This document shows positions 31,000-40,869 of a stretch of 64,000 nt of DNA, in pieces. The translations under genes and the position numbers were made by a program. Each line of letters begins with the position of its first letter. Position 1 is the first letter of the stretch. The DNA is taken from the NCBI GenBank assembly GCA_905221605.1, contig CAJNDS010002226.1, forward strand, positions 454,501 to 518,500. Reading direction: 5' to 3'. This DNA is from Symbiodinium natans. Its lineage: Eukaryota; Sar; Dinophyceae; Suessiales; Symbiodiniaceae. The notes beneath the pieces are model-generated. The model ran no database searches and had not been told where the DNA came from. It saw only the letters and a program-made list of their open reading frames with translations.

Positions 31000-32420
31000 A
31001 ACCCACTAACAGGCCACACCCTTTGAGATCTTCCTCTGAGAATCCTCTGGCCTCATTCGTAATACAACTTATTTTTAAATCTCAATTTGCCGATTGAAAG
31101 CCGCACCCTATGAAATCCTCTTCTGGGGCCTGCCTGTCCGTAACAAAAACTCATCAGAACTTTACATGCAGAGGTTACAGCCTCAAAAACCCTCATCTGG
31201 GCTTCCTTCCCAGTTTATTGAAAGACTGCCTTTCTATGAGAAGCCCACACACTGGGAGACTTCCATAGTTAAAGGGGAAACCCGGTGAAATCCTCTTCTG
31301 CGGCCTCTTCATGAAATTTCAATAGACTTGTGTATGATAAAGCCACAGCTTCGTTCGTAGCTAACCCAAGTAAAACAAACAGAGTAAGACGCCCCGCCCC
31401 AAGACATACTCTTCTAAGCCTCATTGGTTATTGCCTATCTATCGACCACACCCTCTGAAATCCTCCTCTGGCCCCATTCGCAATGAAACGTAGTTTGACT
31501 CTGTATTGCAAACCCACACCCTAAGAAATCCTCTTAACCCAAGTCAAGCAAGTGTATGTGAAGAGGCCATCCCCAAGACATCCTCTTCTAAGCCTCATTC
31601 GAAATCAAACCGAGCTCGGATTCTATATTGCAGGCCGCACCCTATGAAATCCCTTTCTGGCCCCTATTCGTAATGAAGCTTAATTAGAATTCTGTATGAT
31701 AAACCCACCCCTTAACAAATCCTTCGTTTGTAATTGGACTTCTTTTAGATTTGCTTAGATGCTTGTACTATAAACGCCACACCGTTTTGGGGCCTGTTCG
31801 TAACAGAATCTCATAAGAACTTTATACTTCAAATAAGAAGCCCACACCCTAAGAAGTTCTTATCTAGGCTTCGTTCGTATGTAACTTTTGGACAGAATTT
31901 TTTTATCATCTTCTGAACCCCTCATTCGTATTTAAATGTACTTAGAATTCCATATTTAACCTTTCACACTCTATGAAATCCTCTTCTGCGGCCTCTTCAT
32001 GAAATTTCAATAGACTTGTGTATGATAAAGCCACAGCTTCGTTCGTAACTAAACCCAAGTAAAGCAAACATACTAAAGGCCACGCCCCAAGACATCCTCT
32101 TCTAAGCCTCATTCGTGATTGAATAGAACTGTAAATAGCTTTGAATTAAGAGGCCACACCCCAAGACATGCCCTTCTAAGCCCCCCTCACAATCAAGTCT
32201 AATTCGACTTGTCAATTGCAAGGCCACACCCACAGAAACACACCCTCATCAACCCTCATCTGGGCTTCGTTTGTTCTTAAACTTAAATACTGTTTCTATT
32301 TCTTGTTATATGAAGATGCCACATCCAAGACATCCTCTTCTAAGCCTCATTCGTAATTGAACCTAATTGGGACTTTACATTTTACATTTTAACGCCACAC
32401 CCTACATACCGAATGGCTTG
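31000..32420 (+). repeat. Degenerate 75-90 bp repeat family
   Basis: About fifteen diverged units share the order GCCACACCC, (AAGACAT/GAAATCC)CTCTTCT, GCCTCATTCGTAAT and a TTTA-rich end. One 135-bp block (31285-31425) is repeated almost unchanged at 31973-32110, showing a later duplication over the older array. The DNA is AT-rich and has no telomere-type repeats. No coding capacity is seen. A (TG)n tract follows at 32440-32470. Confidence 0.75.
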
Positions 32421-32563
32421 AATCTAAATTAACAAGATGGTGTGTGTGTGTGTTCTCTCTCTGTGTGTGTGCAACGAAGTCACATGCAAAACAACTTATA
32501 ACACACATACTCTTCATACAAAAATTGACAAAACAAGCACGCTCTTTTGCACTTTTGCCCAAG

Positions 32564-32885
32564 AATCCAAAAATCTAAAAGTCAAAAACTGAAAACCATG
32601 AAGCCCACCGCTTCTTTTGCAAATTGCGGGTTTCTCGCGGTTGTTTTTGGTTCTTTTTGGGATGAAACTCTAAAAAAACACGAGAGTTGTTTTGGATTTT
32701 GAATGAACATCCACCAAAAAACCATGTGGCCTTTTGGTTTCTGAGGCCAGGAACACCTAAAATCCCAAAAATGCATGGGTTTTTGTTACTGTTCCAAAAA
32801 AAACCCAAAAAAAAGAAACTCGGTAAAACCAAAATTTCCAAGAATAGCAGTGTCCGGGCTTCATGGTTTTGAGTTTTTGGATTTT
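32564..32885. mobile_element. Inverted-repeat element, about 320 bp
   Basis: The left end (AATCCAAAAATCTAAAAG ... AAAACCATGAAGCCC) matches the reverse complement of the right end (AATCCAAAAACTCAAAACC ATGAAGCCC) over about 40 bp with small gaps. The interior is A/T-run rich. The 108-codon minus ORF across it is Phe/Lys-biased and is not taken as a gene. Only one copy lies in the window. Confidence 0.65.
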
Positions 32886-33147
32886 TAAGCACAATGTGCA
32901 ATTTATCGAGTTTTTTTCTTATTTATTCATTTGTTTATAGATATACATATGTATAAATGTATACGCATATACAACTGCCTGTTGTAGCTTACACACTGTG
33001 TGTATGTAGATGCGCATGTATATGTATATACACGGCGCCACAAGGAATCCTATGACCTCGTTTGGGCCAGCCGTTTAGGTGTTGAAGGCTTACAGTTGAA
33101 GGTGTAGGGCTTATTGGAACCTCAGATTTAGGCTCGAGGCCCGCAGC

Positions 33148-34745
33148 CTTCTCGAGGGGAAAGAATAAGTTCCGCTCGTCTGCCAGCATGTCGGGCATGG
33201 GGTCGTCGTCGTAGGGAAAGTCCTGCCAGCCCTGAACCTCCAAACCCCTTACTCCTGCACACCCATACCTCAAGCTTTCGGCCTGAGTTGAGGGCTCTAG
33301 GGCTTAGGGGTGAGTTGAGGGGTTTAAGAAATTGAAATGGGGCTGAGCCTCAAGGTCTAAGAATTTGGGGGAGCTCAAGACTGCGCCCCTAGAAACTGAA
33401 ATCCAGAGGCCTGACTCCCCAGTCCGACCCTAGACCCGAATTAGACACTAAACCATACACCCTAAACCCTGAACCCTGAACCTTAAATCCTAAACCCCAA
33501 AGCAGTCCAGCCAAGCCGTGCCTCCGCAAAGTTGTACCACCTCTCTTCGCTGCGCTTGTTGTGCAGGAGGATCCTCGGCCATCGAGGGTTGCTTCACCAC
33601 ACGTGGCAAGCTCGTCCCATTTCAGGAACCTATACAGAATAAGGGCCCTCGCACTTAGGATACCCCAACAAGGACCATTATTTTGAATGTGGCTGCCAGG
33701 GCCTCGAAACGCAGCGTCTGAAGCGTCTTGCGTGCCATATGTCAGACTGATGTGTCAGGTAACCCGCAACATAGCAGATTAAAACCTTCATCTGGGCCCT
33801 TACAGCACTACTTATCACTACCCCCCTTCAAGCACAGCCCCAAACCTTACGACAGAGGGTTTTGACTCCAACTGCAGACCAAATCATGCTGCTTACCTCT
33901 CCTCAATACTCTGCCTGCCGCGGGTAGGATTTTGTGGGCCTACCCCTAATCCCAGGGTCCTTTGATCTGCCTGCTCGTAGCGCTTCTGGTTCAGGAGCAC
34001 GCGCCTTGGAGGGGCTGACACGGCAACGAAGTTGCAGCTTAGGGTTTCTTAGTTTGGGTGAAGGGGCCGAGGCTGCAGGGTTGGATGAAACTTGCAAAGC
34101 CCGAAGATGTTGCAGGACCGACAATCGGGGATTTGTCGGGCTGGGGAGTGTTGGCACAGAGGGGCCGAGGGTTCGAAGGCTACAAGGGAGGGAGTTGCAG
34201 TAGGAAGTTCAGGGGTTCGAAGACCACCTTGATGCCAACCGCACAGCCCAAATGTCAGTCCCTATAGAACCCTAAACATCTCCTCACAACCCATAATCGG
34301 AAAACCCCCCAAAAAAAAGTCCCTGCTACCAGGGCACTCCAAGTGGCCGGTCAGCCACTTCTCCACCTCCGTCCTTGAAGCGTTTCGGGTTTGTAGCGCC
34401 AAAAGTGCATCCTTTTACCATGCTGCGGTTTGCACTGAACTGAGGTTGACCATGGTCTTCCGTGGATTTTAGGCTGGGAAGTGGGCTTCTGTTTGCTGCA
34501 AGAGCTTAACTCTACCTGCGCAAACAGATGCACGATGCTAAACGGCCGCAAGCTCTCTGAAACCGAAACCCGAAACCCGAAACCCGAAACCCTAAACCCT
34601 AAACCCTAAACCCTAAACCCTAAACCCTAAACCCTAAACCCTGGGCGCTTGTGGGTGCCTGGCTACATGGGGCCCTGGTTGAGAGAACTGACCGAATGAC
34701 CGACGCTTGCAGGTTCCGGAGGGCATTGAGATTCTTACGTACAGT
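33148..34745 (-). CDS. Multi-exon gene, four chained exons, unrecognised
   Basis: The chain is phase-exact. About 34240-34184 (IKVVFEPLNFLLQLPP, GT donor, phase 2) joins 34037-33971 (CNFVAVSAPPRRVLLNQKRY..., GC donor, phase 0). That joins 33591-33496 (MAEDPPAQQAQRREVVQLCG...), whose donor is GTTTAG. The next is 33231-33148 (GWQDFPYDDDPMPDMLADER..., GC donor). An acidic, proline-rich stretch precedes NLFFPLEK. Likely upstream exons are about 34745-34650 (NLNALRNLQASVIRSVLSTR) and 34410-34315 (TRNASRTEVEKWLTGHLECP). A possible next exon starts near 33053 with VIGFLVAPCIYIY. The intron after 33496 starts with GTTTAGG and runs on in telomere-like sequence. No family is recognised. Confidence 0.62.
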
Positions 34746-34789
34746 GTGTGGTGTGTATACATATTTATACACACAGTATAGTAGATTTA

Positions 34790-34985
34790 ATGGCATATCA
34801 TAAAATATAATATAATATGATATAATATAATATGATATAATATAGTACAATATATTATAATATATGATAATATATTATAATATATTATAATATATTCTAA
34901 TATATGATCATATGTTCTCAGATCTAAGATAATATAATCAATACTGTATAACACAATATTATAATAGCATACAAATATAAATGTA
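34790..34985. repeat. AT-rich TATAATA tract
   Basis: Nearly pure TATAATATGATATAATA variants from 34796 to about 34920, then AT-rich DNA up to the acceptor at 35014. ORFs here are Tyr/Ile repeats. Confidence 0.88.
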
Positions 34986-35014
34986 AAAACTGATCTATCT
35001 GTCTGTCTGTCTAG

Positions 35015-35549
35015 AACATCTAGGGAGCTGCATACACGCAAAACCAAGTGCGAGCTGCTCATCGAGCTCGAAGAGCTCCTGGTGCACAGCACTACTTAGA
35101 GGTTCATAGGGTTTAGGGTTTAGGGTGTAGGGTGTAGGGTTTAGGGTTTAGCGATGGGCACTTTTCAGTAGAGTTCTAAGTACCCTAAATAAGGTTACCA
35201 TAGTTGCCATACTTATACACCCCACGTATGAGAGAGCTATAAGTACCCTAAATAAGGTTATAACCATAGTTACCATACTCAGAACCCTACTTATAAGTGC
35301 CCATGAACCTCCAAGCAAGGGTAGGTATCCGGTATCAAACCATCTGGCGACGAGCCTGCCGAAAACTTTCTTGCGCGTGCTGCTATATTTCATGGAATTG
35401 CAGGCTGCGGGGCTCAAGAGCGGGGTTTCCAAGTCCAGGGCCTTTGGGTTAGCGGTTGGCGCTTGGATGCAGCAGCGTGTGTGGGCTACGACGCCTCCCA
35501 AACACCACTACATGAACCTGCATGTCGGGAATGTGCTATGCTTTTTAGG
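35015..35549 (+). CDS. Two phase-matched exons around an inverted-repeat intron
   Basis: Exon 35015-35081 follows the pyrimidine-rich acceptor TCTGTCTGTCTGTCTAG and reads TSRELHTRKTKCELLIELEE, ending in phase 0 at GTGCAC. Exon 35325 onward follows GGGTAG|G, phase 0, and reads SGIKPSGDEPAENFLARAAI then FHGIAGCGAQERGFQVQ and more, open to 35570; its end is probably near 35530-35550. A second plus frame across this exon is also open, so frame choice rests on the phase match. The 243-bp intron is almost wholly a short inverted-repeat element. Function unknown. Confidence 0.55.
35091..35319. mobile_element. Inverted-repeat element, family 3, copy 1 (intronic)
   Basis: The left end CTACTTAGAGGTTCATAG pairs with the right end CCATGAACCTCCAAGCA. 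The interior has telomere-type copies next to the left end and two copies of AGTACCCTAAATAAGGTTA (about 35190 and 35252). Related copies are at 47648-47813 and 50704-50877, with a decayed one at 48068-48200. It fills the predicted intron between 35081 and 35325. Confidence 0.7.
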
Positions 35550-35769
35550 GATTGGGGTTTGGGGTTATAGGGTTGCATGTCTCTCGGGACGGGATGGGGC
35601 ATGGGAAGGCGCCTGGGCCGTAGCCCACCAAACCAAGCCCTCGACCCCAAAAAACCCTGGAGCCTCAAACCCCCAACCCCTCTTTTGTATACATATACAT
35701 ATATATCCGCCGACCCCAGCCGGGGGCGGCGTCAGTGAAGACCCACTGCTTTTTATACTACCTTCCAGA

Positions 35770-36310
35770 CCTCCATGCTGGCCCCCATCCATGGCTATCT
35801 CACCACCCCCCCCAACCCCCCCGCCCCGCCCCATGGCCCCATGGCCCCCTGGCCCTATGCCTCCAGACCCGATCAGATGACTTTATCGGATGACAAAGGG
35901 ACCCATGGCTCCTGGCCCCATAAAGGGCCCCAGTGCATGCCACCCTGCGCTTGCTCCGCCCTTCCCACCCGCTCCGCCCGCCCCTCATGGCCCCATCCCT
36001 TCGGCCCCTATGGCCCCCATGGCCCATGGCTCCTGGCCCCATGGCCAGCAATGGCTCCATGGCCCCTCAAGGGCCCCAGTGCCCCATGCCCCACGGTCCC
36101 CTCTGGCCCTATGCCCCTAGACGCCCTGTGCCTCTAGACCCAATCAAATGACTTTAAAGGGCCCCAGTGCATGCCCGCTCCGCCCGCTCCGCCCGCTCCG
36201 CTTGCTCCGCCCTTCCCCCGCTCCACCCGCCCTCCATGGCCCTCGACCCCCATGGCCCCCATGGACCCATCCCTTCGACCTCCATGGCCCCCATGGACCG
36301 ATGGCTCCTA
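35770..36310 (+). repeat. CATGGCCCC low-complexity and CCGCTCCGCC repeats
   Basis: Repeated (CC)ATGGCCCC words, with two larger repeats holding GGGCCCCAGTGCATGCC followed by CCGCTCCGCC units (about 35925-35990 and 36160-36240). The plus ORFs give Met-Ala-Pro-rich products in all frames and are not taken as genes. Confidence 0.8.
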
Positions 36311-36339
36311 TGAGCTTCGGGTTTAGGGTTTTCTTGGAC

Positions 36340-36500
36340 GTTTAGGGTTTAGGGTTTCAGGGTGTAAGGGTTGTAAGTTTAGGTTTCGGGGTTCCGGGTT
36401 TCGGCATTGAGGTTGTAGGGTTTTGGGTTTAGGGCCTTCAGCGTGCCATCAGCAAGACTCTCTTAGATCTGGGGTCGGCGGCACTGGCGGTAGCCATTAA

Positions 36501-36538
<38 letters not shown>

Positions 36539-36667
36539 TTATACAGATATATGAATGTACCCACATGTGTTTACTTATTGACTTTTTGAACTATTTATAA
36601 AGATATACACTCTAGAAACTTGAAGAAAAAGTTCTAAAGCTAGCCCCATGTGACAGCCCTGAGCCTT
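36340..36667. repeat. Degenerate telomere-type run and (TA)n/(ATTT)n tract
   Basis: 36340-36440 is a broken TTTAGGG/GGTTTCGGG run. A minus island at 36480-36428 reads ATASAADPRSKRVLLMAR with a stop. 36497-36545 is (TA)n passing into ATTTAT. No other gene is seen. Confidence 0.6.
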
Positions 36668-36765
36668 GGCTGACTTCTGAACCCCTCCTAAAAGTTTAAC
36701 TTTTAGGCTCCTTCTTGTGTCGTTTCTTCAACGACCCCAAAAGGTTAAAGTCCTAAGAGCCAGCC
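36668..36765. mobile_element. Short dispersed element, family 2, copy 2
   Basis: About 98 bp with the same word order as 22174-22265. Both copies hold the hairpin-forming TTTAACTTTTAG, and here CCTAAAAGTTTAACTTTTAGG is a perfect 9-bp stem. The flanks differ between copies, so the element has moved. Confidence 0.7.
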
Positions 36766-36791
36766 AGAAGAAAGCCAAGAAGCCCTAAGCC

Positions 36792-36900
36792 TCAATGGGT
36801 TGAGGTCTCCTCCGGGAGGAGCGCCTTGAGCCGGAGCCAGTGGGTCTGCATGAACTCCGGCACCTTGCGCAGCGAAGCAAAGGGCTTCGGGTCCGAGATT
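36792..36900 (-). CDS. Candidate terminal exon
   Basis: Minus frame PFASLRKVPEFMQTHWLRLK then ALLPEETSTH and TGA at 36792. The 5' side runs into a C10 tract. The composition is strongly protein-like and the plus strand is poor. No partner exon was fixed. Confidence 0.45.
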
Positions 36901-37327
36901 TTTTTTGGGAGCCTCTTTGTTTCGGGCGGGGGGGGGGGGTTTAGGGTAGAGTTCTGTGCTTGGGGTCTTCGGGTTTTGGGAGCTTCTCCGGTTTTGGGGG
37001 GTGGTTTTAACACGGTAAAAGCTTCTGAGGCTTTAGGGCTTCGGGGTTTAGAGCCTTGCACTGCCTGAGAGCTAGTGGCTTGTGGGTTTTAGGGTTGAGG
37101 GTTTAGGGCTTGGGTTTAGGGTTTAGGGTTTAGGGTTTAGGGTTTAGGGTTTAGGGTTTAGGGTTTAGGGCTTCGGTCTAGGAGGGCCAAGGCATGGAGG
37201 GCTCAGAGCCAGCCGGTGGAGTTCGGATTTTTCTCTTTGTTTGTCTCACCCACAAACCCAAACCCAAACCCACAAACCCAAACCCAAAACATAACTTTCG
37301 GTCTGCTAAGAGATCGGTGTTCTCGAG

Positions 37328-37740
37328 TCAGAGTTTCAAGGCTTGGCCCTCCAAATGCAAGAAAGCCTCGTCTTTAGAAGTGAAGGAATCCCATATCGAC
37401 CCCATAACGTAGCCTTGGTTTCCAGCAACGCTGGGAATCTTTAAATGCTGCTTTAGGGCTTTCTCACTCAGAGCGAGGTGGGCCTTCGGACCTCGGGTTG
37501 GGGTCCCCCTAGCTGCCTATGTACCCTAAATCCTATGTTGAACCTTGAACCCTAACCCTGCAACCCCTTAATCCTGAACCTCTGCGCCTTCAAAGAGCTA
37601 GGTTTTGGGCTTTGGGCGTGGGGTTTGGAGTTCCGGGTCTGGGGTTTAGGGCTTTAGAATCATGGGCACGGCCTTTCGAGGATCCTTCTCCAGCGGGAAG
37701 GCATCGAAAAGGATGTTGAGAAGCTTGTAAAAGCCTTCGT
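37328..37740 (-). CDS. Two phase-matched C-terminal exons, unrecognised
   Basis: Exon 37740-37673 reads GFYKLLNILFDAFPLEKDPR and ends at a GC donor (AAG|GC) in phase 0. Exon 37483-37328 follows GAAG|G in phase 0 and reads AHLALSEKALKQHLKIPSVA, then NQGYVMGSIWDSFTSKDEAF, LHLEGQALKL and a TGA. The second exon is continuous for 51 codons without bias. The intron holds degenerate telomere-type words. The protein is soluble-looking; no family is recognised. Earlier exons probably lie at 37.8-38.4 kb. Confidence 0.6.
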
Positions 37741-37829
37741 CTTGGGCTTAGGGATTCTTAAGGAAAACTCCACCAAAAGTCACCGTAGGAAGGTGTACAA
37801 AACCCTAAACCCTAAACCCTCAACCCTAG

Positions 37830-38445
37830 ACAGGCCCTAGACCCAAACCTTCCCATTTTGGGGTCTGTGGGAGTCAGGGCCTTCGGATCTGCCTTCTGAG
37901 GCGCCGGATTACTCCCTGTCCTTGTATTTAAACACCAACGGCCGTCAATGCTTTCATAAATGGCACACCTGATACTTGGTATGAAGAGGGGGTGTGTGTG
38001 CGAGTGCGTTTCTTTCTCTTGGTTTCCCCGATACTTTTTAACCTGAGCAGACGCTTTGAGCCCCAGACGTCCAAACCGAAAAGCAACAACTGTTCTGGGC
38101 CCTGGTTTGGTCTCTACTTTTGGCAATCCCGATAGGCTAGCCCGGGCTGAAAAGGAACGATAATTTCAGATCCGCTCCTCCGTCCTACATCTGCACAGAA
38201 AACCGTACATGTGAAGGACCGAAGGAGCGACCCTGTGTGTAAGGTGCATAGCGGGGGCTGGGTGCCATGGAGGCTGAAGAAAACTCCTTTGGGAGCTCGT
38301 TTGGGATGCACCCAAGATGCCGAACTCTTAGCACCTCATGTTGCGTTCTAAGAGTTTTTTGCAGGCGACAATAGGGTTTGGCATGAACTCGGTACGAAAC
38401 AGAAGGCCCATAAAACCCGGAACATAAGCTTCTGCCTATCATAAA
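37830..38445 (-). CDS. Candidate upstream exons
   Basis: Minus ORFs of 104 codons (37812-38126, with FGRLGLKASAQVKKYRGNQE and IRCAIYESIDGRWCLN) and 85 codons (38185-38442, with RVRHLGCIPNELPKEFSSAS). They are longer than most exons here and free of telomere-type repeats. They could precede the gene at 37.3-37.7 kb, but no junction phase was established. Confidence 0.35.
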
Positions 38446-38690
38446 CCAAGTTTTAAGGCATCAAAAAACATCAGGTTTCTGATTGAACTTCGGAGAGAAA
38501 CCAAAAGCAAGATTCCCCCTTTGCTTCAATATTCTTGATTCTTCATTTGAGTCACAAAACAACTTGACACGAAAAAAGTTATAAGAACAGAAGATAGAAG
38601 TTGTACCTGTGATTCCGTGGGCTTGACTACATGACCCGGCTACAACACGATCCTGATCGGGTTTGGGGATTTTGGGCCTAAAGTGGGTTT
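38446..38690. other. AT-richer segment, nothing recognised
   Basis: A 240-bp stretch of lower GC with no ORF or motif of note, before the large array. Confidence 0.4.
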
Positions 38691-38876
38691 AGGGTTTAGG
38701 GTTTAGGGTTTAGGGTGTTGGGTTTTGGGTTTAGGGTTTAGGGTTTAGGGTTTAGGGTTTAGGGTTAGGGTTTATAGGGTTTAGGGTTTAGGGTTTAGGG
38801 TTTAGGGTTTAGGGTTTAGGGTTTAGGGTTTAGGGTTTAGGGTTTAGGGTTTAGGGTTTAGGGTTTAGGGTTAGGG
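38691..38876. repeat. TTTAGGG array, nearly perfect
   Basis: About 25 TTTAGGG units with a few one-base variants (GTTGGGT, TTTATAGGG). It is followed by an island at 38880-38970 whose minus strand reads QDFPTVEDPLRRLAALDECL, and then by CCCTAAA copies facing the other way. Confidence 0.95.
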
Positions 38877-39207
38877 GCTCCAACAGACACTCGTCAAGTG
38901 CTGCAAGGCGGCGGAGGGGGTCCTCCACTGTTGGAAAATCCTGCGCTGCCGGCGGACTTTGGGGAACCCCTAAACCCTAAACCCTAAACCCAAAACCCTA
39001 AACCCTAAACCCCTCCACCCCGAACCCATGAGTCCCAACACTCCGGCCACCTAGCCGAGCCCCCCTCTCCCACAGAAAAACGACAAAAACGCTGTGGTTT
39101 TTGTCCGGACTTTGGGGCACAGGCTTGCAAGTTTTGGATTGGGGGCATTTGGGGCTTGAGGGCTTTTGAAGGTTTAGCTTAGGCTTCTTGATGCTTCTTG
39201 CTTACAG

Positions 39208-39648
39208 GTGGGGATGTTGAGGATTCAGGGCTTGCTCTCATGTAAAACTGCTCAAGTGCCCCGACATGTGTGGCACAGGCCCGCCAAACATGCATATCTT
39301 CGGCGCAACAAGCACGACAGATCGCACTTGTACGTGTTGTCGCTTACTGTTACTCTTCTGGCATTCTCGGAAATATTCTGCTCTCACGTGCTGGCGACCC
39401 TCTTTGCAAAGTTTGACGCGGAAACCTTTCATCAGCAACTAGGCGGGGGGAGTGGGCAACTACGCTCAGTCGAAGATGCAACAGTCGGTTCTTTTCACCC
39501 ACATGCCTTCCCAGCCCCTGGCAACATTCTATTTGACTTCGAGGTACTTCTGAGGTGCGCTGGCGGGTTTGTCACACCAGTTCAGAAACTTGCTGAGTGC
39601 CTAGGCCCTGAGTGTGCTATTCAGGGTATGGGCACGGAATGTTGCTGA
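39208..39648 (+). CDS. ORF with a possible membrane segment, unrecognised
   Basis: A 146-codon open frame, long for this window. It has a hydrophobic stretch (LYVLSLTVTLLAFSEIF), then FAKFDAETFHQQLGGGSGQL and NILFDFEVLLRCAGGFVTPV, and ends CIQ/GMGTECC-like before TGA. There are no repeats in it and only short alternatives on the minus strand. It may be one large exon. No family is recognised. Confidence 0.4.
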   Translation: MGMLRIQGLLSCKTAQVPRHVWHRPAKHAYLRRNKHDRSHLYVLSLTVTLLAFSEIFCSHVLATLFAKFDAETFHQQLGGGSGQLRSVEDATVGSFHPHAFPAPGNILFDFEVLLRCAGGFVTPVQKLAECLGPECAIQGMGTECC

Positions 39649-39849
39649 TGTCGAGCCATGAAAAGAACCACCGTACGCCTACGTGCAGAACGAAAAACGA
39701 AGCCTGGCAAGTTGAGAACCAGAGCCGACAAATCTATGCGACCGCAGCCTTCCGAAATGTAAGCACCGAACACTAGGAATCTCATGAACCTTAGCCTAGG
39801 AGATATGCTTCTTCTGCAGAGCACAAAAACGTTTGAACTGGACCCGTAG

Positions 39850-40249
39850 AGGATTTTGGCTTTGCGTTTTGGGGTTTCGTTTTATGGTGTAGGTTCAGGG
39901 TTTGGGATGTACGGCTTGGGGCTACATACGCGGGGATGTAGGGTTTGGGGTTGAAGGTTTTGGGGGCTGTTGTTCAGGGTTTAGGGACATGTTCGGACCA
40001 CCCATGACCACCCTAAGAAAAACCAACTCAGTCATATTCAAAGTCCAAGGGCTTTAGGGCACCACCCAGTATATCAACGGCTGAGACATGAGGGGTGTAC
40101 AGGTATGGGGTGTAGGGTCTGGGGTCTAGCGTCTTCAGGGATTAGGGTCGAGGGCACAGAGTGCGTGTGTCGGAATAAGACCTAAACCCTAAACCTCAAA
40201 CCTTAAACCCTAAACCCCAAACCCCAAAACCCAGTGCATTTTGCGGTTT
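39850..40249. other. Degenerate telomere-type DNA, no gene seen
   Basis: Mixed GGTTTTGGGG, TTCAGGG and CCCTAAA copies in no clear array, with short unique parts that read in no consistent frame. Confidence 0.4.
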
Positions 40250-40360
40250 AGGGCATCTGGTTGAAGGATTTGTGGGAGCAGCAACCCTCGGCCTTGGGGT
40301 CCATGCCCACCAGGCGGCAGAGCGTCTCTAGGTCCTCCGGACGAAGAGGTCGTAGGATCT
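40250..40360 (-). CDS. Candidate exon
   Basis: Minus frame ILRPLRPEDLETLCRLVGMD then PKAEGCCSHKSFNQMP. The protein-like composition is strong, with a helix-like LRPEDLETLCRLVG. Telomere-type arrays border it on both sides (40168-40230 and 40372-40440). Confidence 0.5.
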
Positions 40361-40635
40361 TTGGGGTTCAGGGCTTAGGGTTCAGGGTTTAGGGTTTAGG
40401 GTTTAGGGTTTAGGGTTTAGGGTAGGGTTTATTAGGGTTTAGGGTGCCTCTACCCTACATCCACGACACTTTTTCAGGCTTAGGGAGGCCAGCTTACTTC
40501 GGTGGATTTCTAGAGGAACCCGAAACCTTAATCCCTAAACCCTGAACCCTAAACCCTAAACCCTGAACCCTAAAGCCTCAACCCTAAACCCTGAACCTTA
40601 AACCCTAAACCCTAAACCCTCAACCCTAAACCCAG

Positions 40636-40728
40636 GACATCCGCAAGGAGGCCTCTGCCAAGGAGGCCACCACTGACTCGAGAGCCAGGAGGAAGGCCTC
40701 TGAGGTTCAGTTGGCTTTGGCTTCTTAG
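40636..40728 (+). CDS. Candidate terminal exon flanked by arrays
   Basis: Directly after CCCTAAACCCAG|G the plus strand reads DIRKEASAKEATTDSRARRK then ASEVQLALAS, and its TAG stop overlaps the first unit of the TTTAGGG array. The left flank is a CCCTAAA/CCCTGAA array. The exon thus sits between two inverted telomere-type arrays with no other sequence. Confidence 0.45.
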   Translation, partial: DIRKEASAKEATTDSRARRKASEVQLALAS

Positions 40729-40869
40729 GGTTTAGGGTTTAGGGTTTAGGGTTTAGGGTTTAGGGTTTAGGGTTTAGGGTTTAGGGTTTAGGGTTTAGGG
40801 TTTAGGGTTTAGGGTTTAGGGTTTAGGGTTTAGGGTTTAGGGTTTAGGGTTTAGGGTTTAGGGTTTAGG
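40725..40869. repeat. TTTAGGG array, perfect
   Basis: About 20 uninterrupted TTTAGGG units that end exactly where the dispersed repeat copy B begins. Confidence 0.96.

Noticed and set aside
32575-32901. 108-codon minus ORF rich in Phe, Asn and Lys
   Set aside because: It spans the inverted-repeat element at 32564-32885 and reflects its A and T runs.
35775-36151. Pro/Met-rich plus ORFs
   Set aside because: Low-complexity CATGGCCCC repeats; all frames are open.
37329-37430. A minus exon reading ALLETKATLWGRYG
   Set aside because: The neighbouring frame is open for 51 codons from an AG|G acceptor to a stop and matches the phase of the upstream exon, so this reading is the wrong frame.
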